Positions 1 through 6,066 of a stretch of 11,274 nucleotides of DNA are shown piece by piece. A model generated the notes under the pieces. It searched no databases, was not told where the DNA came from, and saw only the letters and a program-made list of their open reading frames with translations. The DNA lies in contig CADCJP010000024.1 in NCBI GenBank assembly GCA_902801805.1, positions 5,083 to 16,356 of the forward strand. The letters are read 5' to 3'. This DNA comes from an uncultured Erysipelotrichaceae bacterium. Its GTDB lineage: Bacteria > Bacillota_I > Bacilli_A > RFN20 > CAG-826. The translations under genes were made by a program, and so were the position numbers. How positions within the stretch are numbered: the stretch's first letter is position 1; each line of letters begins with the position of its first letter.

Positions 1-846
1 ACAAATACAAGTAGCGCGACAAGAGAAACCGCGCAATTAATTAACTTCACCATTCGTAAATTCGCTAGTGACGCTAAAGCGTTATATAACGAAAAAGGCC
101 TAGATGCCGTGAGAGAAGAAAAAGAGAGAGTCTTAAACAAGATTTATTTCTTATTAATTGATGCCTATGGTGTGGTCCCAGAAAAGTTCGATTTCGAATA
201 TACCGATAAAGATGGTAACTACCACATCGAAAAAGGCTTTGATGCTTTATCTTTTAAAGATAAATATCTCGGTGATTCTTTAAACGATTACGTTTCCTTA
301 ATCAACGCTCCAACAAAAGACAAAGCCTTTGGTAAAACTTATACAGTTAAATATTTAGGTAACGTTGTGGGTGGCAAAGACGTCACACACTTAAACGTCA
401 ATATGGACAGAATGAAAGAACTCATCTTAAAGCAATTAAGAGATGATCGTATCGTTTGGTTCGGTAGTGACGTTGGTTTCTATGGTGATAGAGAAGAAGG
501 CGTTTGGGATGATACAAGATTTGATCTCAACACTCCTTTCGGCTTAGACCTTAAGATGAATAAAGGTGAATCCTTAGATTACCATGCCTCTCAAATGAAC
601 CACGCCATGTGTATTACTGGTGTCTCCTTCAAAGAAGGAAAACCAAGCAAATGGAAGATTGAAAACTCCTGGGGTAAAGACCGTGCTAAAGATGGTTACT
701 ACATCATGAGTGGTTCTTGGTTCGACCAATTTGTCTATCAAGCTGTCGTTGATAAGAAATATCTTAACGAAGAAGAATTAAAAGCTTTGAAAGAACAACC
801 AATCGTCTTAAAACCATGGGATCCAATGGGTTCCCTTGCGGACTAA
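1..846 (+). CDS. pepC: Aminopeptidase C (bleomycin hydrolase family, peptidase C1B), 5'-truncated by the window edge
   Basis: A papain-fold cysteine aminopeptidase of the cytoplasm that trims N-terminal residues from peptides; the family forms hexameric barrels with the active sites inside. The reading frame is open from base 1, so the gene begins upstream and 281 codons are visible. The family is about 440-455 residues, so roughly 160 N-terminal residues, including the catalytic cysteine, lie outside. Two of the three catalytic residues are visible: His at 601-603 in NHAMCITGV, and Asn at 664-666 in WKIENSWG, a spacing typical of the family. The C-terminus PWDPMGSLAD matches the conserved tail (WDPMGALA-like) that reaches into the active-site cleft in bleomycin hydrolases, so the 3' end is intact. 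A GTG at 109 could be mistaken for the start, but the homologous sequence continues upstream of it. It ends in TAA one base before the HAD gene, so the two are probably co-transcribed. Confidence 0.93.
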   Translation, partial: TNTSSATRETAQLINFTIRKFASDAKALYNEKGLDAVREEKERVLNKIYFLLIDAYGVVPEKFDFEYTDKDGNYHIEKGFDALSFKDKYLGDSLNDYVSLINAPTKDKAFGKTYTVKYLGNVVGGKDVTHLNVNMDRMKELILKQLRDDRIVWFGSDVGFYGDREEGVWDDTRFDLNTPFGLDLKMNKGESLDYHASQMNHAMCITGVSFKEGKPSKWKIENSWGKDRAKDGYYIMSGSWFDQFVYQAVVDKKYLNEEELKALKEQPIVLKPWDPMGSLAD

Positions 847-847
847 T

Positions 848-1477
848 ATGCAGAAATTCCAACTCTACTTATTCGATTTTGATGGGACATTATTTAATAC
901 CATCGAAACATCTAAATACGTTTTTAGGAAAGCCTATGAATTTTTAGGCATTCCTTTAAACGAGGACGAGGTTTTACAGTTCACTCGTGAACCAATCCCT
1001 GTGAGCTATAAAAGAATGGGGGCGCCAATAGAAAAATATGACGCTTTCATGGCCCAAATTGAAAAGTATCTCAATACCACAAAAGAGAGTATTGATTTGA
1101 CTGACATCTATGATGATACATATGACACAATCATCGATTTAAGAATGGATGAAGCGGATTTAGGCATCGTCACTTCTAATAACGTTCCTCACGTGAGAGA
1201 CATCCTAAGGAAATTCGATATGCAAAAGGATTTCTTTACCGTTTTAGTGGGTAACCGCGAAGCACCTAATCCAAAACCTTCACCAGAACCAATCTTAAAC
1301 GCCTTAGAAATGATTAACTATAAAGGCGATAAGAAAGACGTTTGCTATGTCGGTGATTCTCTTAATGACTGCTTAGCCGCGGTTAACGCAGGAGTGGTGC
1401 CAATCTTACTCGATAGAGATGATGAATATAAGGACGCTCCATATACAAGAATTCATTCTTTAAGCGAACTTTTATAA
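848..1477 (+). CDS. HAD-superfamily hydrolase, phosphoglycolate phosphatase/PpaX-like
   Basis: A cytoplasmic Mg-dependent phosphatase of the haloacid dehalogenase superfamily, 209 residues. All four motifs are present: motif I FDFDGT with nucleophile Asp10 and acid/base Asp12; motif II VTSNN with Thr109; motif III Lys143 in NPKPSPEP; motif IV VGDSLND with Asp170 and Asp174. Residues about 15-85 between motifs I and II look like a helical C1-type cap, as in phosphoglycolate phosphatases and the pyrophosphatase PpaX. The substrate cannot be read from sequence. I start it at ATG 848 rather than the in-frame TTG at 836, because the ATG start places motif I at the usual distance from the N-terminus and leaves a one-base gap to the pepC stop. 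No good Shine-Dalgarno sequence precedes it, so translation may depend on coupling to pepC. A housekeeping role in removing phosphorylated by-products is plausible but inferred. Confidence 0.85.
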   Translation: MQKFQLYLFDFDGTLFNTIETSKYVFRKAYEFLGIPLNEDEVLQFTREPIPVSYKRMGAPIEKYDAFMAQIEKYLNTTKESIDLTDIYDDTYDTIIDLRMDEADLGIVTSNNVPHVRDILRKFDMQKDFFTVLVGNREAPNPKPSPEPILNALEMINYKGDKKDVCYVGDSLNDCLAAVNAGVVPILLDRDDEYKDAPYTRIHSLSELL

Positions 1478-1507
1478 ATAATTGTTTCGTCTAACGTCTT
1501 TATTACG

Positions 1508-1513
1508 TATAAT
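1508..1513 (+). promoter_or_regulatory. Promoter -10 box for the membrane/LRR gene
   Basis: A perfect TATAAT lies in the 53-base gap after the HAD gene. The -35 side is poor: the best TTG-containing hexamer (TTGTTT, 1482-1487) is 20 bases away, and the better-spaced hexamers match badly. Transcription would start near 1520, leaving about 11 bases before the ATG at 1531, with no Shine-Dalgarno sequence in between. No terminator is visible after the HAD gene, so readthrough from upstream is also possible. Confidence 0.5.
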
Positions 1514-1530
1514 AAAAACACTTAGTATTT

Positions 1531-2598
1531 ATGGCTAAAAAGAAAAGAAGGGGCGTCAAAGTCTATAAGCCTCATAGTGTTGGTACAATCTTATATGCGA
1601 TTTTTGGTTTAGGCATTATCGCTTGTTTAGCGGTATTTGCTTTAATGCCAATGTTTTCTTGTGTTAAAGAAGGCGAAGCCACAATTACCTTTACTGGTTT
1701 AGAATATCTTTTCTTCTGCTTCAGAAAATATATTAGTAGTTTTGTGACAATTCCCGCGCAAGCCGCTGGATTTGAAGCCTTACTCGATCATGAAACAAGT
1801 AACGTTTTATTACAAAACATTCAAAACTATCATGATTACATTGAATTAGGTATTGGTGCATTCTTTGTGCTCAGTGCTTTCTTCGCGGTATTTGAAGTTC
1901 TCTGCAGCTTATTTATGCTCATCCTTGGCAAAGCCAAACATCCAAAAGCGATTAAGACATTAGGCTGGTTAGTCTTCTGGTTCTTCGCAATTGGCTATGG
2001 CTTATCTTATCTCTATTTCGTCTTCATCATGCAAATCGCTGGTGAAGGATTAATGATTAAACCAGACAATCTTTCACTCATCTCTTTAGGCGCAATGTTA
2101 GTGTGTGGTTTATTCTTAACCGGTATCTATCGCATTTGCTTAAAAGATCGTATTGCTTTTAAAAAGAACAAACATAGAGATGACGATGATGAAGAAGAGG
2201 AAGCTGAGGTGTCTCCCCGGCAAGTGAGTCAAGAATATAACTTGCCTCAAGAGCAACCCGCTCCTAGTAACAATGGACAAAGTGTTATTACCATCGGTAA
2301 TAGTGCATATAAAAAGAACAACGATATTGCGAAAGCTGATATCCCTGAAGGTATTGTTTCTTTAGGTAGTTCGGCGTTCGCTAACTGTGAAAATCTTCAA
2401 GAAGTTAATCTTCCAAGTTCTTTGCAAGAAATTAGTTTCGATTGCTTCTTAAATACCCCAAATCTTACTAAGATTAATTATGCAGGTACTGTGGAACTTT
2501 GGAAAACCATTAAACGAGGCAATAACTGGCTCGGTAAAAGTGGCACCAAAACTGTGCACTGCAAAGATGGAGACATCAAAGTCAATCCAAAACATTAA
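1531..2598 (+). CDS. Four-helix membrane protein with a C-terminal BspA-like leucine-rich-repeat segment
   Basis: 355 residues; I do not recognise a named family for the whole protein. The N-terminus is strongly basic (KKKRR at residues 3-7). Hydrophobic segments at about 18-42, 106-132, 143-170 and 181-204 look like four transmembrane helices, followed by a basic stretch and a very acidic linker (217-226, DDDDEEEEAE) and a Pro/Gln-rich spacer. Residues about 265-345 resemble the LRR_5 (BspA-like) repeat: IPEGIVSLGSSAFANC is followed by VNLPSSLQEISFDCFLNT. The cap-like ending has GTVELWKTI, NNW and TVHCKDGDI, typical of C-terminal ends of such repeat proteins. Positive-inside reasoning (basic N-terminus, basic residues after helix 4, even number of helices) puts the LRR part in the cytoplasm, which is unusual because BspA-like repeats are mostly extracellular. 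It has its own -10 box and is 18 bases from the LicD gene, so the two may form one unit. Function unknown; it may mediate protein contacts at the membrane. Confidence 0.72.
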   Translation: MAKKKRRGVKVYKPHSVGTILYAIFGLGIIACLAVFALMPMFSCVKEGEATITFTGLEYLFFCFRKYISSFVTIPAQAAGFEALLDHETSNVLLQNIQNYHDYIELGIGAFFVLSAFFAVFEVLCSLFMLILGKAKHPKAIKTLGWLVFWFFAIGYGLSYLYFVFIMQIAGEGLMIKPDNLSLISLGAMLVCGLFLTGIYRICLKDRIAFKKNKHRDDDDEEEEAEVSPRQVSQEYNLPQEQPAPSNNGQSVITIGNSAYKKNNDIAKADIPEGIVSLGSSAFANCENLQEVNLPSSLQEISFDCFLNTPNLTKINYAGTVELWKTIKRGNNWLGKSGTKTVHCKDGDIKVNPKH

Positions 2599-2616
2599 TT
2601 ACCAATTAAACTCCCT

Positions 2617-3492
2617 ATGAACAAATTAGAATATGTCATCGATCATGAGAAATATATTCTAGGCAAAGATAAAAACAACAAAACTCGTTACGTGAACGAA
2701 GTTCAGAATGTTGTCTTTCCTATCGTTTTAGAAATAGATCGCGTTTGTCGTAAAAACAATATTCCATACGCTTTAGCCTTTGGTAGTGCTTTAGGCATTT
2801 ATAATTATGGTGGTTTCATCCCTTGGGATGATGACGCGGATATTGTTTTTAATTATGAAGATTTAGATAGACTCATTGAAGCCTTTAAAAAAGACCTTAG
2901 TCCAGACTTTGTTTTTGATTGCTACGAAGTAGATAAACGTTATAACATCCTTCAACCCACAATCAAAGTGAAGAATAAAAACGGCCCAACGATGCTAGAT
3001 AATAACTATAAACGCTTAAAAGACCGCATCCACTCTAGCGATGGATTCTTTGTTGATATGGTCGCGCTTGTCGGTATGAAAGACGCGAAAGCTCATCGAA
3101 AATTGCTTAATAGAAGTAGAAGAAGATTGATTTCTTATTTCATCCAAGATTATTTCTTTAACCATGACCCGCTTAAACTAAAGAATAAGATGAAAATGGA
3201 TGAAAAGAAATACGCGGAGATGTATAAAGACGCTCCGTTTGTGGCTCAAACAGCTTTATTACCTTTCCCTAGACAAAAAGACAATTTACTTCCAAAGGAA
3301 GTAGTTTATCCATTTAAAGAATATGATTTTAATGGTCATAAACTATATTCATTCAATAACGTTGAAGCTTTCTTAACACAGTTCTTTGGTAAAGACGCTT
3401 TAAGAAAATATGACGGGGAAAAATGGATTGATCCATGTCCAAAAAATAAAAGAAAACCAATGCATATCAAAGAGTTTGACTTGGATAAATAA
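2617..3492 (+). CDS. LicD-family phosphotransferase
   Basis: LicD proteins belong to the nucleotidyltransferase fold. The best-known members move phosphorylcholine from CDP-choline onto teichoic acids or lipopolysaccharide; others decorate different glycans. The family signature is clear near the N-terminus: FGSALGIYNYGGFIPWDDDAD (key residues Gly56-Ser57, Pro69, Trp70, Asp71-73 and Asp75). The Asp cluster is the expected metal/nucleotide site. Length 291 residues is normal for the family. The rest is soluble and basic, with no signal peptide or membrane helix, consistent with a cytoplasmic enzyme. No choline uptake, choline kinase or cytidylyltransferase gene (licABC) lies nearby, so the donor and acceptor are open. 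It follows the membrane/LRR gene after 18 bases, without a recognisable Shine-Dalgarno sequence, suggesting co-transcription. Family assignment is confident; substrate is not. Confidence 0.85.
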   Translation: MNKLEYVIDHEKYILGKDKNNKTRYVNEVQNVVFPIVLEIDRVCRKNNIPYALAFGSALGIYNYGGFIPWDDDADIVFNYEDLDRLIEAFKKDLSPDFVFDCYEVDKRYNILQPTIKVKNKNGPTMLDNNYKRLKDRIHSSDGFFVDMVALVGMKDAKAHRKLLNRSRRRLISYFIQDYFFNHDPLKLKNKMKMDEKKYAEMYKDAPFVAQTALLPFPRQKDNLLPKEVVYPFKEYDFNGHKLYSFNNVEAFLTQFFGKDALRKYDGEKWIDPCPKNKRKPMHIKEFDLDK

Positions 3493-3512
3493 CTTATTTT
3501 TATAAAAAAATA

Positions 3513-3540
3513 TTTACAAAACGCTTAAATTAGATATAAT
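3513..3540 (+). promoter_or_regulatory. Strong sigma-A-type promoter of the rimP-nusA-infB operon
   Basis: TTTACA (3513-3518, five of six matches to the -35 consensus) is separated by 16 bases from a perfect TATAAT (3535-3540). Transcription should start near 3546-3547, giving a leader of about 74 bases before rimP. It lies just after the LicD stop, and no convincing terminator separates the two transcription units. Confidence 0.8.
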
Positions 3541-3543
3541 GAC

Positions 3544-3573
3544 TATGCTGTTTAACGAAAGTTAAGCAGTGTA
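3544..3573 (+). promoter_or_regulatory. GAAA-tetraloop hairpin at the start of the rimP leader RNA
   Basis: CTGTTTAAC (3548-3556) pairs with GTTAAGCAG (3561-3569) over nine base pairs, one of them a U-G wobble, closed by the GNRA-type loop GAAA on a C-G pair. Weaker pairs extend the stem outward to 3544/3573, though the outermost bases may lie before the transcription start. No T-run follows, so it is not a terminator. It may stabilise the 5' end or act in leader regulation; the structure is seen, the role is inferred. Confidence 0.55.
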
Positions 3574-3590
3574 TACTCTGAATAAGAGTG
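3574..3590 (+). promoter_or_regulatory. Possible antiterminator hairpin in the rimP leader
   Basis: ACTCT (3575-3579) is complementary to AGAGT (3585-3589) across the five-base loop GAATA, with an extra U-G pair at 3574/3590. The downstream strand is the same segment that forms the left arm of the following terminator, so the two hairpins cannot coexist. ACTCT appears again at 3601-3605 in the terminator's right arm, so two identical pieces compete for one partner. The stem is short and would need stabilising to beat the terminator. Confidence 0.4.
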
Positions 3591-3613
3591 GCCAAAAGCC
3601 ACTCTTTGTTTTT
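3584..3613 (+). terminator. Intrinsic terminator/attenuator just upstream of rimP
   Basis: AAGAGTGGC (3584-3592) pairs perfectly with GCCACTCTT (3598-3606) over nine base pairs around the loop CAAAA, followed by the interrupted T-tract TTTGTTTTT ending at 3613. It sits between the operon promoter and the rimP ATG at 3621, so it would control transcription of the whole operon. An interrupted U-tract is a feature of NusA-stimulated terminators; in Bacillus subtilis NusA is reported to autoregulate through termination in the leader of this same operon. Confidence 0.75.
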
Positions 3614-3620
3614 GAAGGAT

Positions 3621-4079
3621 ATGGAACTAAAAGAATTAAAAAGCCTCATTGAAAAGAAAGTTAACGAAAGTGGTTATACCCTTGAAGAGTTTTCTTATTC
3701 TCACGCTAATGGTCAAGATACATTGACTTTAGTGGTGGATAAAGATACCGACATCGATATGAACATGATCGTGGAATTAACAAATTCCGTTAACGCCTAT
3801 TTAGATGAGATTAATCCTTTTGAAAATCCATACACCTTAGATTTATCTTCTTTAGGCGCAGAGAAACCTTTAAAAGTTAATAATCTCGCACCATACGTTG
3901 GTAAGTACGTGAACGTTCACATGATTAATCCAATTAAGGGAGAAAACATCTACGAAGGCGAACTTAAGGAAGTTAATGACGACAACATCGTCATCGTCTA
4001 TCGTAATAAAACCAGGAGTATTCCATTAGAGATATTAAAGTCTAATATCTACAAAATACGTTTAGCGATTAAATTTTAA
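3621..4079 (+). CDS. rimP: Ribosome maturation factor RimP
   Basis: RimP binds the 30S precursor and helps assemble the head/central region of the small subunit. The 152-residue product has the family's two-domain layout: an N-terminal alpha/beta domain (about 1-80) and a C-terminal SH3-like barrel (about 84-152). The conserved interdomain signature is present as YTLDLSSLGAEKPL, equivalent to the usual Y-L-E-V-S-S-P-G-x-x-R-P-L; here Pro is replaced by Leu and Arg by Lys. I choose ATG 3621. The longer in-frame reading from GTG 3588 would start inside the terminator hairpin and add residues without family similarity. An AAGGA lies at 3615-3619 but only one base from the ATG, an unusually short spacing. 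The gene is first in the operon, which in Firmicutes typically begins rimP-nusA, and its stop codon overlaps the nusA ribosome site. Confidence 0.92.
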   Translation: MELKELKSLIEKKVNESGYTLEEFSYSHANGQDTLTLVVDKDTDIDMNMIVELTNSVNAYLDEINPFENPYTLDLSSLGAEKPLKVNNLAPYVGKYVNVHMINPIKGENIYEGELKEVNDDNIVIVYRNKTRSIPLEILKSNIYKIRLAIKF

Positions 4080-4083
4080 GGAG
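4078..4083 (+). promoter_or_regulatory. Ribosome binding site of nusA
   Basis: A full AAGGAG overlaps the rimP stop codon and lies eight bases before the nusA ATG at 4092. It is the clearest Shine-Dalgarno sequence in the window and shows that the organism uses this mode of initiation for at least some genes. Confidence 0.8.
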
Positions 4084-4091
4084 TAAAAATT

Positions 4092-5798
4092 ATGGCTATT
4101 AACGCAGCAGACTTCCTTGCCGCTCTTGAAGAAATTGAAGCGAGCAAAGGAATTAGCAAGCAATCTATTCTTGATTTTTTACAAGAATCCCTCATCAAAG
4201 CCTACCGTAAACAACTTGGTGGTGATGACGCTGATGTCCGTGTCAATATCGACCCAGAAAAAGGCATCATTGATATGTGTCAAGCCAAAGCCGTTGTGGA
4301 CGAAGTAGAAGACGATTTCTTACAAATCAGCGTGCAAGACGCGAATGCTTTAGACAAGTCTAAAACATACAAAAGCGGTGACGAATTCTACATTCCTGCA
4401 TCTATCGAGGAATTAAAGAAAGCGACCGCGATGAGCGTCAAGAGCATGATGAAACAAAAATTCGCCGAAGCGGAAAAGAGCATTCTTTATGAAACATTTA
4501 AAGATAAGATCGGCACCCTCATCACTGGTAAGGTTGAAAAAGTTGATGAACGTGGTATTTCCGTGAACATTGTTAAAACATCTGTTTATTTACCAAAGAA
4601 AGAATTAATTGGTGATGAAAGATTTATCGTTGGCGAAACTGTGAAGATTTACGTTGATGACGTGGCTAGTGGCACAAAAGGTGCGCACATCGTTGTTTCA
4701 CGTAGTAAAGAAGGTTTCTTAAGATGCTTATTAGCAGAAGAAATTAGTGAAATCTATGATGGCACAGTCCAAATCAAAGCCATTGCCCGTGAAGCTGGTG
4801 AAAGAAGTAAAGTTGCCGTTTTTAGCAAAGATCCAACCATAGATCCTGCCGGTGCCTGTATTGGTAGCAACGGTGGTAGAATTCAAAAAGTCGTTTCCCA
4901 ATTAGGAAACGGTGGTATTAGTAAAGAAAAGATCGATATCATCGGTTACAGTGAAAACACTGCCTTATTCATCATGGAAGCTTTAAAGCCTGCCCGTGTG
5001 TTAGGTGCGGTTGTTGACGAAGAAAACAAGAGCGCAATCGCCATTGTTAATGACGATTCCTTCTCTCTTGCCATCGGTCGTCGTGGTGTTAACGTCCGTT
5101 TAGCCGTTAAGTTAACTGGTTATAACATTGATGTTAAGACAGAAGCTGCCGCTATTGAAGAAGGTCTTACATACGTTTCATTTGAAGAAGCACAAGCGGA
5201 AGAAAACGCTAAGAAAGCCGAACAAATTATGCTCAAGAAAGCTAATGAAGAAAACGCTGCTCAACCAAGTGTTTTACGTGGCTTACCAGAAGGCTATGTT
5301 GCTCCTCAAGACCGTGTTTATGAAGAAGAAGCTAATGAAGATAATGCTGACTTAAACGAAGCCTTAGAAAACGAAGTCGAAAAGAAAGAAGTCGTTATCG
5401 AAGCTCCAGTTGAAGAAGCTAAAGTCGAAGAAGCTCCAGTCCAAGAAGAAAAGAAAGAACAACCTGTCGAAGAAGTCAAAGAAGAGGTTAAAGAAGAACA
5501 CAAAGAAGTTAAGACAACAACTTCTATTGAAGCCCTTGAAAAATCTCTCGCTGATGAATCAACACGTAAGGCTAATAAAGGCGCTAAAAAGTCCTTTAAG
5601 AAGAACAATAAGAAAGCCGACGACGAAGAAGAGAACGAAGAAAATAAACCAGTTATCGCAACTGGCGAAAGAATGTCTATCTATACCGAAGAAGAACTTC
5701 GTGAAATGGAAGAAGAAGAACAACGCGAAGACGAAGTCGACGATGAAGATGTTGATTACGACGAATACGATGAGTATTACGACGACGACGGTAGATAA
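4092..5798 (+). CDS. nusA: Transcription termination/antitermination factor NusA with a long acidic C-terminal tail
   Basis: NusA binds elongating RNA polymerase, promotes pausing and intrinsic termination, and links transcription to other factors. The 568-residue product has the RNA-polymerase-binding N-terminal domain (about 1-135), an S1 domain (about 138-205), KH1 with a GxxG loop at residues 258-261 (IGSNGG) and KH2 with IGRRG at 328-332. The conserved core ends near 355, as in the roughly 370-residue Bacillus protein. The remaining 200 or so residues are an added tail: a helical Glu/Ala part (364-390), Glu/Lys/Val/Pro repeats (424-475), a Lys-rich patch (492-508) and an extremely acidic end rich in Asp, Glu and Tyr (534-567). 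It is probably disordered apart from short helices. Mycoplasma NusA also carries a C-terminal extension, and in M. pneumoniae NusA sits between polymerase and ribosome; whether this tail acts likewise is inference. The TAA stop overlaps the ylxR ATG by one base. Confidence 0.95.
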   Translation: MAINAADFLAALEEIEASKGISKQSILDFLQESLIKAYRKQLGGDDADVRVNIDPEKGIIDMCQAKAVVDEVEDDFLQISVQDANALDKSKTYKSGDEFYIPASIEELKKATAMSVKSMMKQKFAEAEKSILYETFKDKIGTLITGKVEKVDERGISVNIVKTSVYLPKKELIGDERFIVGETVKIYVDDVASGTKGAHIVVSRSKEGFLRCLLAEEISEIYDGTVQIKAIAREAGERSKVAVFSKDPTIDPAGACIGSNGGRIQKVVSQLGNGGISKEKIDIIGYSENTALFIMEALKPARVLGAVVDEENKSAIAIVNDDSFSLAIGRRGVNVRLAVKLTGYNIDVKTEAAAIEEGLTYVSFEEAQAEENAKKAEQIMLKKANEENAAQPSVLRGLPEGYVAPQDRVYEEEANEDNADLNEALENEVEKKEVVIEAPVEEAKVEEAPVQEEKKEQPVEEVKEEVKEEHKEVKTTTSIEALEKSLADESTRKANKGAKKSFKKNNKKADDEEENEENKPVIATGERMSIYTEEELREMEEEEQREDEVDDEDVDYDEYDEYYDDDGR

Positions 5799-6049
5799 TG
5801 GATAAAACTATTCTTAGAACATGTATCGTTACTAGAAAGCTCTTAAGTAAGGAAGAGATGTTTAGAATCGTTAAGACTCCTAATCACGAAATAAAGATCG
5901 ATTCCTCTTATGTGGCCCAAGGTCGCGGTTGCTACTTATCTAAAGATAAAAGCCTTATCTTAAAGGCTAAAAGCAAACGCATGATCGAGAAACATTTAAA
6001 AGTCGCAGACTGTCAAAAAGTCTATGACGAACTATTAGAATTACTATAA
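5798..6049 (+). CDS. ylxR: YlxR-family RNA-binding protein (DUF448; RnpM)
   Basis: A small basic protein of 83 residues always found near nusA and infB in Gram-positives. Visible signature: RTCIVTRK near the N-terminus (residues 7-14), then FRIVK and the QGRGCYLSKD segment (about 41-50), corresponding to the family's conserved G-R-G-A-Y motif. The fold binds nucleic acid; in Bacillus subtilis the protein has been reported to bind RNase P RNA and modulate the enzyme (RnpM). The start codon overlaps the nusA stop as TAATG, and no strong Shine-Dalgarno sequence precedes it, so translation is probably coupled to nusA. The next gene in Bacillus, ylxQ (an L7Ae-like protein), is missing; infB follows directly. 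Confidence 0.9.
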   Translation: MDKTILRTCIVTRKLLSKEEMFRIVKTPNHEIKIDSSYVAQGRGCYLSKDKSLILKAKSKRMIEKHLKVADCQKVYDELLELL

Positions 6050-6054
6050 GAAAG

Positions 6055-6060
6055 AAGGTG
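6055..6060 (+). promoter_or_regulatory. Ribosome binding site that fixes the infB start
   Basis: AAGGTG lies six bases before ATG 6067. The same GTG triplet (6058) could be read as an in-frame start, and TTG 6064 as another, but both would sit within or too close to this site, so ATG 6067 is preferred. Confidence 0.65.
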
Positions 6061-6066
6061 CAGTTG

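Noticed and set aside
3483..3512. AT-only inverted repeat after the LicD gene as a terminator
   Set aside because: The possible stem is about five A-T pairs with no GC content, and the region is simply AT-rich next to the operon promoter.
5400..5440. Short DNA repeat GAAGCTCCAGT occurring twice
   Set aside because: It encodes the repeated EAPV in the NusA tail, so it is explained by protein repetition and is not a separate DNA element.
5318..5608. A 96-codon open frame on the minus strand opposite the nusA tail
   Set aside because: Its Ser/Thr-rich product is just the complement of the GAA/AAA-rich repeats of nusA; no ribosome site or family similarity.
5410..5805. A 131-codon plus-strand frame rich in Lys and Thr within the nusA tail
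   Set aside because: A shifted reading of the same low-complexity codons, with no start signal; nusA is clearly the real frame.
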